Shown in pieces: positions 23,791-32,072 of a stretch of DNA of 53,814 nucleotides. Below the pieces are notes generated by a model, which saw only the letters and a list, made by a program, of their open reading frames with translations, made no database searches and was not told where the DNA came from. Each line of letters opens with the position of its first letter. Position 1 is the first letter of the stretch. The stretch is from Deinococcus cellulosilyticus NBRC 106333 = KACC 11606 (GTDB lineage: Bacteria > Deinococcota > Deinococci > Deinococcales > Deinococcaceae), in the NCBI RefSeq assembly GCF_007990775.1, contig NZ_BJXB01000033.1:1-53814 (forward strand). Reading direction: 5' to 3'. The position numbers and the translations under genes were made by a program.

Positions 23791-24563
23791 TCGAAGTGCA
23801 GCATCTGACCAGGCAATTTGGAAACTTCAACGCCGTCCAGGATGTCAATGTGGCTGTTCCAGCAGGCATCACCGCTTTGCTGGGCCCCAATGGAGCAGGC
23901 AAAACCACCCTGTTCAACCTGATTGCGGGTCTGGATTTGCCCACCCGGGGGAGCATCCGGGTGTCTGGTCTGGACCCCTACCACCAGCACCGCCAGACTG
24001 CTCTGCAACTGGGGGTTCTCCCTGCGCAGGATGGGTTGCTGGGACACCTGGGTGCCCGTGTGCAGCTGGAAGTGTATGCCCGGCTGTTTGGGATGGGAAG
24101 CAGTGAAGCCCGAGCACGAACGAAAACCTGCCTGGAACAGGTTGGGCTTGGGGAAATCGATCATCGACCTGTGTCCCAATTCTCCACTGGGATGCGCAAA
24201 CGTCTGGCCATTGCCCGCAGCCTGTTGCACAATCCCCAGATGATTTTGCTGGATGAGCCCACCGCCGGTCTGGACCCTGCGCAGGTGCTGTCCCTGCGCC
24301 TGCTGCTGCTCAAGTGCCGCGAGGAGGGACGACTGGTGCTGTTCAACACCCATCACCTCAGCGAGGTGGCCCGCATTGCAGACCGGGTGATGGTGATGCG
24401 CGAGGGCCGTTTGTTGTTCGATGACACACGGGAGGCGTTTATGGACCTTGCTCCCGCCGGGATGGGAGAGCTGGAGCGCATGGAGTGGGCTTACCAGCAT
24501 GTCATTGAAGCCGTCCCCCTTTCCCTGCAGGGCCAGGGAACCTCCCGGGCTCACCAGGCCTGA
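23787..24563 (+). CDS. ABC transporter ATP-binding protein (LanF-type candidate)
   Basis: 258 aa, full ATPase: Walker A GPNGAGKT (33-40), signature variant STGMRKRLAIARSL (about 132-145; the second Gly of LSGGQ is M/R-substituted as in many ABC-2 ATPases), Walker B LLDEPTAGLDP and switch His in NTHHLSE. It should drive the two upstream permease proteins. Its start overlaps the preceding stop (ATGA). The combination of two small permeases and one ATPase next to a lantibiotic precursor matches LanFEG immunity transporters. The precursor promoter begins about 60 nt after its stop. Confidence 0.9.
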   Translation: MIEVQHLTRQFGNFNAVQDVNVAVPAGITALLGPNGAGKTTLFNLIAGLDLPTRGSIRVSGLDPYHQHRQTALQLGVLPAQDGLLGHLGARVQLEVYARLFGMGSSEARARTKTCLEQVGLGEIDHRPVSQFSTGMRKRLAIARSLLHNPQMILLDEPTAGLDPAQVLSLRLLLLKCREEGRLVLFNTHHLSEVARIADRVMVMREGRLLFDDTREAFMDLAPAGMGELERMEWAYQHVIEAVPLSLQGQGTSRAHQA

Positions 24564-24625
24564 TTCCGCTGATTTTTTATCCTGGGTTTGTGACCATTGA
24601 ATTTCTCCCTTCGCCCTCCGATATC

Positions 24626-24654
24626 TTGCGTAAACAAAACAATTAGGCTATAAT
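24626..24654 (+). promoter_or_regulatory. lanA promoter
   Basis: TTGCGT (24626-24631), 17-nt spacer, consensus TATAAT (24649-24654) in a locally AT-rich stretch. This is the best -10 match in the window, as expected for an abundantly made precursor. The leader to the first ATG is about 116 nt. Confidence 0.75.
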
Positions 24655-24742
24655 AACCTCACTTAGCACTACTGGCCTATAGAAAAGTTATGTATAAATA
24701 ACAATAAATATGCATGAACGCTATACTGGCTCGTGGGTTAAG

Positions 24743-24762
24743 TGGTCTGTCTATGCAGACCA
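24743..24762 (+). repeat. hairpin just before lanA1 ribosome site
   Basis: TGGTCTG-TCTATG-CAGACCA, a 7-bp stem ending 2 nt before AGGAG (24765-24769 region). It may stabilise the 5' end or modulate initiation of copy 1. The second precursor gene lacks it. Confidence 0.5.
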
Positions 24763-24776
24763 GAAGGAGAATATAT

Positions 24777-24956
24777 ATGGAACAGGACTTTGATTTCGAC
24801 TTGCAGGTTCAGGACTCAAACAATGCGGGCACAATTGCTCCCAATTTCGCCACCACCTGGATTTGTGGTGCTATTCTGACCAGTGCAATGAACAACTGCA
24901 CAGGTGCCTGTCCCTCGGCCAACACCCGTTGCACCACCTTTGACGTCCTTTGCTGA
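24777..24956 (+). CDS. class I lanthipeptide precursor, copy 1
   Basis: 59 aa. The leader opens MEQDFDFDLQVQDSNNAG and carries F-D-L-Q at 7-10, close to the F-N/D-L-D box that class I LanB/LanC recognise. The C-terminal part is rich in dehydratable residues (T19, T26, T27, T35, S36, T42, S47, T50, T53, T54) and five cysteines (C30, C41, C45, C52, C59), so up to five thioether rings are possible. The start ATG 24777 has AAGGAG at 7 nt; both copies share it, which rules out the in-frame upstream extension. The leader-core boundary is not certain; cleavage around NAG-T is one possibility. Confidence 0.92.
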   Translation: MEQDFDFDLQVQDSNNAGTIAPNFATTWICGAILTSAMNNCTGACPSANTRCTTFDVLC

Positions 24957-25011
24957 AGCATCAAATCCAGCAAAGCCAGACCTTCCTTCAAATTGACACA
25001 GGAGAATATAT

Positions 25012-25191
25012 ATGGAACAGGACTTTGATTTCGACTTGCAGGTTCAGGACTCAAACAATGCGGGCACAATTGCTCCCAATTTCGCCACCACCTGGATTTG
25101 TGGTGCTATTCTGACCAGTGCAATGAACAACTGCACAGGTGCCTGTCCCTCGGCCAACACCCGTTGCACCACCTTTGACGTCCTTTGCTGA
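25012..25191 (+). CDS. class I lanthipeptide precursor, copy 2
   Basis: Identical in every base to copy 1 over the coding sequence and ribosome site (GGAGAATATATATGG). It encodes the same 59-aa precursor with five core cysteines. It lies 55 nt after the copy 1 stop with no terminator between, so both should be on one transcript. Identical copies suggest dosage rather than a two-component lantibiotic, where the two peptides differ. A 26-bp palindrome starts 22 nt after its stop. Confidence 0.92.
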   Translation: MEQDFDFDLQVQDSNNAGTIAPNFATTWICGAILTSAMNNCTGACPSANTRCTTFDVLC

Positions 25192-25213
25192 CAGAGCGCG
25201 CTTGTTGAGGTTT

Positions 25214-25239
25214 GTCAAAAGCACTGCAGTGCTTTTGAC
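25214..25239. terminator. attenuator-like palindrome after lanA2
   Basis: GTCAAAAGCACTG (25214-25226) followed directly by its reverse complement. As RNA it folds into a strong hairpin with the U run inside the descending arm. As DNA it is a perfect dyad that could also bind a dimeric regulator. Partial termination here would favour precursor over enzyme synthesis. Confidence 0.6.
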
Positions 25240-25555
25240 TGAGCAAAAGCCCAGTGCGAAACGGACCGCCCGGGAGCGATCCAGTGGTCCAGACCTGCTG
25301 TAGGGTCAAGAAGCACGCTTTAAGGGCAGAAAGCGTGAGATGCGGTGAGGCCATCCAGGCCACGTCCAGTATTTTTGCGTGGATCAATCAGGGTCTTGCA
25401 ATGAAGACCCCTGGACAGGGTTGACCACCTGATGGGGCCAGACAGTCCTGGCAGCCCATTCAACAGGCAGGTTCTGGGACCTGTGGACGCTCACACTGGT
25501 GTTGGACCCGTGGATGTTCACTGCTGACGTCACAGGCTGAGGCAGATCCAAACTC

Positions 25556-25588
25556 AAGAGGCCAGGGCCATAAAATCCCTGGCCTTTT
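25556..25588 (+). terminator. Rho-independent terminator before lanC
   Basis: Stem AAGAGGCCAGGG (25556-25567) / CCCTGGCCTTTT (25577-25588, one G-T pair) with a 9-nt loop. It sits only 25 nt before the lanC GTG, so lanC expression requires read-through or a start site placed inside this region. Confidence 0.8.
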
Positions 25589-25612
25589 CAATTGATTTTT
25601 ATGGAGGGTGAT

Positions 25613-26854
25613 GTGCAAAGCGAACACCTCATGAGAGGCATGGATCAGACCATTGAAAAATGTTTAAATGCAAAAGCCATTGGAGATGGGTTGCCTGCTG
25701 GGCCAGGTTCAAGTGGGTTGCTCACAGGCCAGGCAGGGATTGCTGTTTTCTTGAATGAAATGGCCCAGCTTGACAACAGCCGCGTCCTGGAAAAAGCATC
25801 CAGAGACCATTTTGCCGCAATCCTCTCCGTCATACCAGAACAGTTTCTCAAAGTCCCTTTGCCTGACCCCTCGCTGGTCTCAGGATTGTCTGGGATTGCC
25901 CTGGCACTGGTGATGGCCAGTCGGGACGGAACACGCTACCAGAAGGTACTGTCAGAGATTGACAGGCATCTTTTGCCGTTGATTCATCGTTACGTGGCAT
26001 ACTGCCACAGCCATCCCATGCATGTCCGGCTCTATGACCTGCTCTATGGTCTTTCAGGGATGCTGCTCTACACCCTGTCTCGTCCCGGACCAGAGGCCCT
26101 TGCGGCCAGTGAGGCCATTGCTGAGTATTTTGACTCGCGAACAAGGGCTGCTGTCTCGCCCTTGCAGGGGTTCGCCATTGAGCAGACGCAACAGTCCACC
26201 CCCCGGCATGCAAAACTGTATCCCCGTCCAACGGTGGACCTTGGACTGGCCCATGGGGTGGCCGGAGTGGTGGCCAGTCTGGCCCTTGCCCTCATGGCCC
26301 AGCCCACCCTGAAGGCCCGATTTGCTCCCACGCTTCACTTGCTCACTGAAGGCCTTGTGGACCAGAGGCTGAACAACGGTGAAGGAGCATGGCCCAGCCA
26401 CTGGACCCCAGAAATGCCCCTCCAGGAGCATGTACCTGCCCGCATTGCATGGTGTTATGGAATTCCTGGCATCGCCAGTGCCTTGCGTCTCAGCTCTGAA
26501 GCACTTGATGCCTCCCAGTACAGGGCCATTGCACTGGAGGTGTTGACAGGAATCACACCTGGGCTCAGCTCACTCACGACCTCCAACCTGTGCCATGGGT
26601 CAGCAGGCCTCCTGCAGGTGGTGGAGCGTTTTGGAGATCCACAGCTGATGCCGCTGGCTTCCCAGCTCCGCTCCATGACCCTTGCCCAGCACGATGATCT
26701 TGCCCCTTATGGTTTCTGGTCAGAGGCGGACCCGGTGAGCGGTCAGGTCGCTTCGATGCCCCTGCTGCTTGAGGGTGCGCTGGGCGTGTGGCTGGCCCTC
26801 ACCCATTCTGAGCTCCCGAACCCCCTGTGGGACCGGGCACTTGCGCTTGCTTGA
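25613..26854 (+). CDS. lanC: lanthionine synthetase C-like cyclase
   Basis: 413 aa from GTG 25613, chosen because GGAGG lies 5 nt upstream; ATG 25601 or TTG 25592 in frame are weaker. LanC is the zinc enzyme that joins cysteine thiols to dehydrated Ser/Thr to form thioether rings. The zinc ligands are present: C281 in IAWCYGIPG and C327-H328 in NLCHGSAG, along with LAHGVAG, another conserved alpha-toroid turn. Length equals the stand-alone NisC type. It precedes lanB, reversed from the common lanB-lanC order. The 12-nt gap to lanB indicates cotranscription. Confidence 0.95.
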   Translation: MQSEHLMRGMDQTIEKCLNAKAIGDGLPAGPGSSGLLTGQAGIAVFLNEMAQLDNSRVLEKASRDHFAAILSVIPEQFLKVPLPDPSLVSGLSGIALALVMASRDGTRYQKVLSEIDRHLLPLIHRYVAYCHSHPMHVRLYDLLYGLSGMLLYTLSRPGPEALAASEAIAEYFDSRTRAAVSPLQGFAIEQTQQSTPRHAKLYPRPTVDLGLAHGVAGVVASLALALMAQPTLKARFAPTLHLLTEGLVDQRLNNGEGAWPSHWTPEMPLQEHVPARIAWCYGIPGIASALRLSSEALDASQYRAIALEVLTGITPGLSSLTTSNLCHGSAGLLQVVERFGDPQLMPLASQLRSMTLAQHDDLAPYGFWSEADPVSGQVASMPLLLEGALGVWLALTHSELPNPLWDRALALA

Positions 26855-26865
26855 CAGGAGAGCTG

Positions 26866-29800
26866 ATGCAACGATACCAACCTGGAAGCCATGTCATGGT
26901 CCGCACCCCCCTGCTCCCCCTCGAAGACCTGCCCCGGGGCAGCCTGGAGGAGACCAGAAAACACATCCGTCGCCTGCTCTCCCGCCCTGAAGTGCAAGAA
27001 GCCATCCTGATCGCTTCTCCTTCCCTTTATGCCGCTCTGCCTGCCTACCTGCTGGGAGAGGCCAGAACCCTTGATGCCCGGCAACGACGCCAGATTGAAC
27101 TGGGTGCCCTCAAGTACCTGTTGCGGGCCAGTGCACGTCCCACCCCTTATGGCACCTTCTGTGGTGTTGCCGTTGCTGCCCTGGATGAGCACTTCAGCAT
27201 CGGAGTGGCTCCAACTGCACTGCACCGGACAGTCAGTCAGCTCGATTTCTCCCAGGTGCTTGCCGTGGCGGTGGAATGTGAAGCTTTGTTGACCGAAGAA
27301 CACAATCCACGGCTCTACACGCACCCCGCCACCCTGCGCTTTGGCCAACGTTTCTTTCTGGAAAACATCACCAGGCGTGGACAGGGAGACAACCGTTGTG
27401 CTTCCATCCGGGCCACACCTGCTGCTGAAGGCATTCTGGGGCTCTGTGCAAAAGGCGAGAACCTGCAAACCGTGCTTGCCTGGCTGGACAGACAGTATCC
27501 CCATCGCACCCGTCAGCAAAACTTCAAGGCTTTGCGCCACCTGATGGACGCAGGCTTCCTTTTCACGGACCTGCGTCCATCGCCCATGTGTGCTGATCCT
27601 GTGCAGCACCTGCTGGCCCGCATCGAGGGCATTCCAGCCTTCGCAGTACAGGCGGCACAATTGCGGGAGGTGCAGCAGTTGCTCACGGCCGCAGATGCCC
27701 TGCCACCCGGTGAAGGGCTGGACCTGTACCAGCAACTGGGTGTGGCAGGTACCTTCAGTTCTGCCAGGGGTGAAGGCACTGAAAACAACCAGGATGTCCA
27801 GGCCCCCCGTCGTGTGGATCTGGTGACTGCCCTGACCCAGAATCGGTTTTCTCGTGCAGTGGCCGAGGAGGCGGCGCACAGCCATGCCCTGCTCCTGCAC
27901 CTGGCCAGCCGGGAATCCCAGGCCCCGCTTGAGCGTTATCTGGAGCGATTCAGGGAACGTTATGGTGAGCGACTGGTGCCGCTGCTCGAATTGCTCAGTG
28001 CAGCTGTGGGGCTGGGACCTGTGGAGGGATACAGCCGACCTGCTCCACTGGAACCAGGTCCACCCCCCAGCATGGCTTTCAATGCAAAAGACCGTTACCT
28101 GTTTGACCTGGCCTTGCGTCACCAGGGAAAAGAGGAAGTTCAGCTCAGGGAACATGAAGAAGCCCTTCTGGCCCTTCAGTCCTCTGTACCTGTTCAGACC
28201 TTGCCCGAAAGTGGAGAGATCTATGTGCGGGTGCTGGCCCCCTCTCAAGAAGCCATTGAAGCGGGTCAGTACCAGTTGGTGCTCGGGCCCATGGGGGCGG
28301 TGTCCATGGCTGGAAAAACCTTTGGTCGCTTTGCACGGGCATTGCCAGCAGAGGCCTACCAGCAGTTCAAACGTCAGGAGAACACACCTGGGGTGCGCCA
28401 CGCCAACTCCAGCTACTTTCCCATCAGTGCCCGGCTGATGAATGTCAATGCCCAGTGCGCCTCAGAGGCATGGGAGGTGCCTTATGGTGCACCACCCCTT
28501 CATGAGGATCGGGTCATTTTGCCTTCCGAAATCCTGGTTGGCGCAGATGGATCGGGTTTTTTCTTCATCTCAGCAACGGATGGCAGCCGGGTGGTGGTTC
28601 ACGCCAACCACATGCTCTCCCTGCAATTTGCACCGAACGTTGTGCGCTTTCTGGAAGAGGCTTCACGCCAGCGTCAGCGTGCTCCTCTGCCTTTCTCATG
28701 GGGACGGGGAGCAGGGCTGCTCCCTTATTTGCCCCGGGTGGTTTATGGCAAGACCATCCTGAGTCCACGGACCTGGCAGGTGCCCCGTGCAGTCTGGCTG
28801 GCCCTGCGAGGTCAGGATGAAAGCATGGTTTGTGCAGGTGTGGAGGACATCCGCCAGACCCATGGTCTGCCCATGCGGGTGGAAGTGGGCCGTGAAGACA
28901 ACCTGCTGGTTCTGGACCTGGACAATCCCCTGCATGTTGCCGTGCTGCTGGAAGAGGTCCGCAAGGGTGAAGGGGAACACCTGGAGCTGCGTGAATCTTT
29001 CACGCAGCCAGAGCACCTGTGGAAAAACGCTGAGGCAGGTGCCCACCTGCTGGAGTTTGTGGTGCCCCTGTTTCATCCCAGTCCCGAGCCGGTGTCCCTT
29101 CCCAATGTGGTGCAGATGGAGACTGGCTGGAAGGATCGTGTTTTCCCGGTGGGTGGCGAGTGGATTTACCTGCGGCTCTACCCTGGTTTTGCAAGTCGCT
29201 CTGAACTGCTGCGTCTGCACATGGCACCCCTGCTTGAAGCCCTGGCCCCGCAGACCCGTTGCGCTTTCCATGTCCTGTACAATGACCCCGGAGAACACAT
29301 CCGCCTGCGTGTCTTGCCTGCTGATGGACAGCACGAAATGGTCCTGGGCCGCCTGATGGTGTGGTGTGCTGACCTTCGGCGCAATGGCCTGTTGAGGGAG
29401 GTTGTTGTCACCGATTACGAACGGGAACTGGAGCGGTATGGCGGCGCAGGGCTGATGGAAATGTCGGAAGTCGCATTTCACAGCAGCAGCAGGCTGGTCC
29501 TGCGGTACCTCTGTGATCACCCTGCAGAAGATCCTTCTGCAAGGATGGCCTTCACTGCATGGGTGAGCCTGCTGGGTCTTCGCCAGACGTTTGAACCGGT
29601 CCTGCTGCGCTCCTTCCTGTCTGGGCTGGCCGCCCACAACCGCACCTTCCTGGAAGGTCAACTGGAACCCAAGCGCCGATACAATGAAGTCAAGCAGTTG
29701 AGGGGCATGCTGATGGTGGGCAGGGGTCACACACCACCACAAACGCTGTCTCCAGAACTCGCTCAGGCTGTGTCTGACCATTTGCATCAGCAGGGCAAAG

Positions 29801-30015
29801 TGTTTGAGCAGGCCGCCCTTCAGCTGCGTCCAGAGCGGTTCATGGCTTTTGTGGCCAGCCACCTGCACATGCATGCCAACCGCATGGGGCTCAGCCGGAT
29901 TGAAGAGGCGCTGGTGTACCAGGGGATGCACGATGCCGTGGTTGCACTGATTCACACAGCAGGCCGCACCCCCGGTCAGCCTGAGGCAGGCATGGTGGGG
30001 TCGAATGGGTCCTGA
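26866..30015 (+). CDS. lanB: class I lantibiotic dehydratase
   Basis: 1049 aa, full length with both parts in one chain. LanB activates core Ser/Thr with glutamyl-tRNA(Glu) and eliminates glutamate to make dehydro residues. The N-terminal glutamylation domain shows ASARPTPYGTFCGVA near residue 90, matching the R-x-T-P-Y-G signature. The C-terminal elimination domain shows YERELERYGGAGLM near 850-865 and HVLYNDPGEHIRLR upstream. ATG 26866 has CAGGAG at good spacing. The end overlaps the lanT start by 11 nt. Product is cytosolic, presumably complexed with LanC and LanT at the membrane. Confidence 0.95.
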   Translation: MQRYQPGSHVMVRTPLLPLEDLPRGSLEETRKHIRRLLSRPEVQEAILIASPSLYAALPAYLLGEARTLDARQRRQIELGALKYLLRASARPTPYGTFCGVAVAALDEHFSIGVAPTALHRTVSQLDFSQVLAVAVECEALLTEEHNPRLYTHPATLRFGQRFFLENITRRGQGDNRCASIRATPAAEGILGLCAKGENLQTVLAWLDRQYPHRTRQQNFKALRHLMDAGFLFTDLRPSPMCADPVQHLLARIEGIPAFAVQAAQLREVQQLLTAADALPPGEGLDLYQQLGVAGTFSSARGEGTENNQDVQAPRRVDLVTALTQNRFSRAVAEEAAHSHALLLHLASRESQAPLERYLERFRERYGERLVPLLELLSAAVGLGPVEGYSRPAPLEPGPPPSMAFNAKDRYLFDLALRHQGKEEVQLREHEEALLALQSSVPVQTLPESGEIYVRVLAPSQEAIEAGQYQLVLGPMGAVSMAGKTFGRFARALPAEAYQQFKRQENTPGVRHANSSYFPISARLMNVNAQCASEAWEVPYGAPPLHEDRVILPSEILVGADGSGFFFISATDGSRVVVHANHMLSLQFAPNVVRFLEEASRQRQRAPLPFSWGRGAGLLPYLPRVVYGKTILSPRTWQVPRAVWLALRGQDESMVCAGVEDIRQTHGLPMRVEVGREDNLLVLDLDNPLHVAVLLEEVRKGEGEHLELRESFTQPEHLWKNAEAGAHLLEFVVPLFHPSPEPVSLPNVVQMETGWKDRVFPVGGEWIYLRLYPGFASRSELLRLHMAPLLEALAPQTRCAFHVLYNDPGEHIRLRVLPADGQHEMVLGRLMVWCADLRRNGLLREVVVTDYERELERYGGAGLMEMSEVAFHSSSRLVLRYLCDHPAEDPSARMAFTAWVSLLGLRQTFEPVLLRSFLSGLAAHNRTFLEGQLEPKRRYNEVKQLRGMLMVGRGHTPPQTLSPELAQAVSDHLHQQGKVFEQAALQLRPERFMAFVASHLHMHANRMGLSRIEEALVYQGMHDAVVALIHTAGRTPGQPEAGMVGSNGS

Positions 30016-31822
30016 AACAGCCAGGCGTCTTGGTGACCTGTCCGTTGCTCTGGCTGTGGTGTGGCAGGCCAATCCGATCTGGATGCTGCTGCTGGCCCTG
30101 GGCACCCTGGCCCTGGCCCTCACCCCAGCAGCAGGTCTGTGGGTCAACAAACTGTTGCTGGATGCGCTGGCAGGTGGAGTTCAAGGTGCGTCCACACCTT
30201 CTCTGGTCTTCCTGCTTTTCCTCCAGGCAGGGGTGCTGGCCCTGGGAGGATTGCTCAGCACCCTGAACACAGCCTTGCAGGAGTTGCTGGGGGCCCGGGT
30301 TCAGGAGCGGCTGAGCCTGCGCCTGTTTGCTCATGCAGCACAGCTTCCTCTGGTGGCCTTTGAAAGCCCACAGGTTCAAGATGGTCTGCGCAATGCCCAT
30401 CAAGAGGTTTCGGGCCGGGCCGTGATGGTCTGGGCAAACCTGCTCTCTGTGCTGCAAGCCGTGGTGGCGCTGGCTGCTCTGGGGGGTCTGATGCTTCAAC
30501 TGGGGCCTTCTCTGTTGCCTCTGGTTTTGCTGGCGGCTCTTCCCAGTGTCCTTGTGCAGCGGGTCTATGCAGCACAAGGACTGCAGATGGCCCTGGAGCA
30601 CACCCCACTGTTGCGCCTGCAGGCCTATCTGGGAGCATTGCTGACCACTGAACGTTATGCCAAAGAGGTCCGCAGCTTTGGCCTTGAACGGCACCTCGGA
30701 GAACGCTGGCAGGACACCCACCGCCAACACCGCCAGGCCCAGGCTGGGCTCACCACCCGTCGCAGCCTGTGGTCCGGTTTCGCTCTGGTGCTTTCGGCCC
30801 TGTTGATGGGACTGGCCGGGTGGGGTGTGGTTGAACGCACCCTGCAGGGTCAACTGACCCTCGGGGACGTGGGAATGTTTCTGCTGGGAGCGTCACAGGT
30901 GCAGGGCCGCTTGACCTCCCTGCTCGGAGGGGTGGTCTCCATGGTCCAGGGGCTCACCCATCTTCGTTTGCTTTTTGGGTTCCTGGAGCAGCCTCTGCCA
31001 GAACAGCAGGGCCTGCACGAATGGACTGAAGACATTGTGGAAATTGAATTTTGCAATGTGTCCTACATCTATCCTGGTACAGGTGATGCCGGAATACGGA
31101 ACATGAGCTTCCGGATCTCCCGGGGAGAATCCCTGGCCCTGGTGGGACGCAACGGTGCTGGGAAATCCACCCTGGTTAAACTGCTGCTGGGTCTCTATCA
31201 ACCCACTTCAGGGGTCATCCGGCTGAACGGCAAAGACGCCACACTGTACAGTGCTACCAGCATTTCTCAGCGCCTCAGCACATTGTTTCAGGACCACGCA
31301 GCCTACCATCTGACTGTTCGGGACAACGTCATGCTTGGCGATGTTCAGCGACCAGCACAGCCGGGAGAAATCCACAATGCACTTCGCCGTGCCAGGGCAG
31401 ATTTTGTGGCAAGTCTTCCACAGGGCATTGAGCAGCAACTCGGAGCTGCTTTTGCTGGCGGGGTGCAACTCAGTGGAGGGCAGTGGCAAAGGCTGGCTCT
31501 GGGGCGGATGCTGTACCGTTCAGCAGATGTGCTGGTTCTCGATGAACCGGGAGCCGCTCTGGACCCTGAGGCGGAACAGCAGTTGCTGAACGCTCTGTAC
31601 ACAGAATCCAGCGATCAGATTCTGGTCCTGGTTTCCCATCGTCTTGCCACAGTGCGACAGGCCACCCTGATTCTGCGGCTGGAGAAAGGTCAACTGGCCG
31701 AGGCCGGAAGCCACGAACAGCTGATGGCGGCTGGAAACGAGTATGCTCGCCTTTTTCGCTTGCAGGCTGCAGGGTACAGCTCCGTTCCAGCGGGCACAGA
31801 GCAGAGGGTTCAGCAGGTGTGA
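30005..31822 (+). CDS. lanT: lanthipeptide ABC exporter
   Basis: 605 aa half-transporter: an N-terminal six-helix membrane domain (about 20-320) and a C-terminal ATPase with Walker A GRNGAGKST (about 380-388), signature LSGGQWQRLALGR (about 488), Walker B VLVLDEPGAAL and switch His in VSHRL. There is no N-terminal C39 peptidase, which fits class I systems where LanT exports and a separate protease removes the leader. ATG 30005 overlaps the end of lanB. The D-loop has GAALDP rather than SALD. A hairpin at 31911 is the likely operon terminator. Confidence 0.93.
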   Translation: MGPETARRLGDLSVALAVVWQANPIWMLLLALGTLALALTPAAGLWVNKLLLDALAGGVQGASTPSLVFLLFLQAGVLALGGLLSTLNTALQELLGARVQERLSLRLFAHAAQLPLVAFESPQVQDGLRNAHQEVSGRAVMVWANLLSVLQAVVALAALGGLMLQLGPSLLPLVLLAALPSVLVQRVYAAQGLQMALEHTPLLRLQAYLGALLTTERYAKEVRSFGLERHLGERWQDTHRQHRQAQAGLTTRRSLWSGFALVLSALLMGLAGWGVVERTLQGQLTLGDVGMFLLGASQVQGRLTSLLGGVVSMVQGLTHLRLLFGFLEQPLPEQQGLHEWTEDIVEIEFCNVSYIYPGTGDAGIRNMSFRISRGESLALVGRNGAGKSTLVKLLLGLYQPTSGVIRLNGKDATLYSATSISQRLSTLFQDHAAYHLTVRDNVMLGDVQRPAQPGEIHNALRRARADFVASLPQGIEQQLGAAFAGGVQLSGGQWQRLALGRMLYRSADVLVLDEPGAALDPEAEQQLLNALYTESSDQILVLVSHRLATVRQATLILRLEKGQLAEAGSHEQLMAAGNEYARLFRLQAAGYSSVPAGTEQRVQQV

Positions 31823-31910
31823 ATTCTGATGGCCCAACCGACCTTATTGATCTATGCCAAAAGAACTGTAGGTTTCTCAGATGTCCTGACCGTTCCATTC
31901 GCGTTGCTCA

Positions 31911-31936
31911 GCAAAAAGCACTCTCAAGCTTTTTGC
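31911..31936 (+). terminator. probable terminator of lanCBT
   Basis: GCAAAAAGC (31911-31919) / GCTTTTTGC (31928-31936) with an 8-nt loop; the T run is within the stem. The surrounding 31823-32072 holds nothing else recognisable apart from the HAD -10 box. Confidence 0.55.
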
Positions 31937-32061
31937 GAACATCAATAAGGGGGCCAGCCAGGAAGGGACCATTGGATCAGAGCAGGTGTGAAGAGAGGGT
32001 CCATCCTGAAAATGTCTCAGGCAACCAGACCAAATTCACCGTTCCCTGAAGCTTTGAGGGT

Positions 32062-32067
32062 TAGACT
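32062..32067 (+). promoter_or_regulatory. leaderless -10 box of the HAD gene
   Basis: TAGACT, 5 nt before the GTG at 32073. The same hexamer stands 6 nt before the ATG at 2709. No ribosome site is present. Confidence 0.5.
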
Positions 32068-32072
32068 GGGTT

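Larger units (their letters stand above)
24765..25191 (+). repeat. perfect 192-bp tandem duplication containing lanA
   Basis: 24765-24956 and 25000-25191 are identical, including the ribosome site, the whole coding sequence and stop codon. They are separated by 43 unrelated nt. The absence of even silent differences implies a recent duplication or ongoing gene conversion. Confidence 0.97.
25192..25612. other. structured 0.4-kb segment between lanA2 and lanC
   Basis: No convincing coding sequence. It holds a 26-bp perfect palindrome (25214-25239), a stem CACGCTTT (25314-25321) / AAAGCGTG (25330-25337) and a T-tailed terminator (25556-25588). Several potential RNA structures in a row suggest control of how much transcription continues from the precursors into the modification genes. 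No clear promoter for lanC was seen. Confidence 0.6.

Noticed and set aside
24714..24776. In-frame upstream extension of the first lanthipeptide precursor
   Set aside because: The ribosome site and ATG at 24777 are inside the duplicated unit shared by both copies; the extension is absent from copy 2 and covers the leader hairpin.
25106..25387. 93-codon minus-strand frame overlapping lanA2
   Set aside because: It is antisense to a precursor gene and to the palindrome; composition fits a shadow frame.
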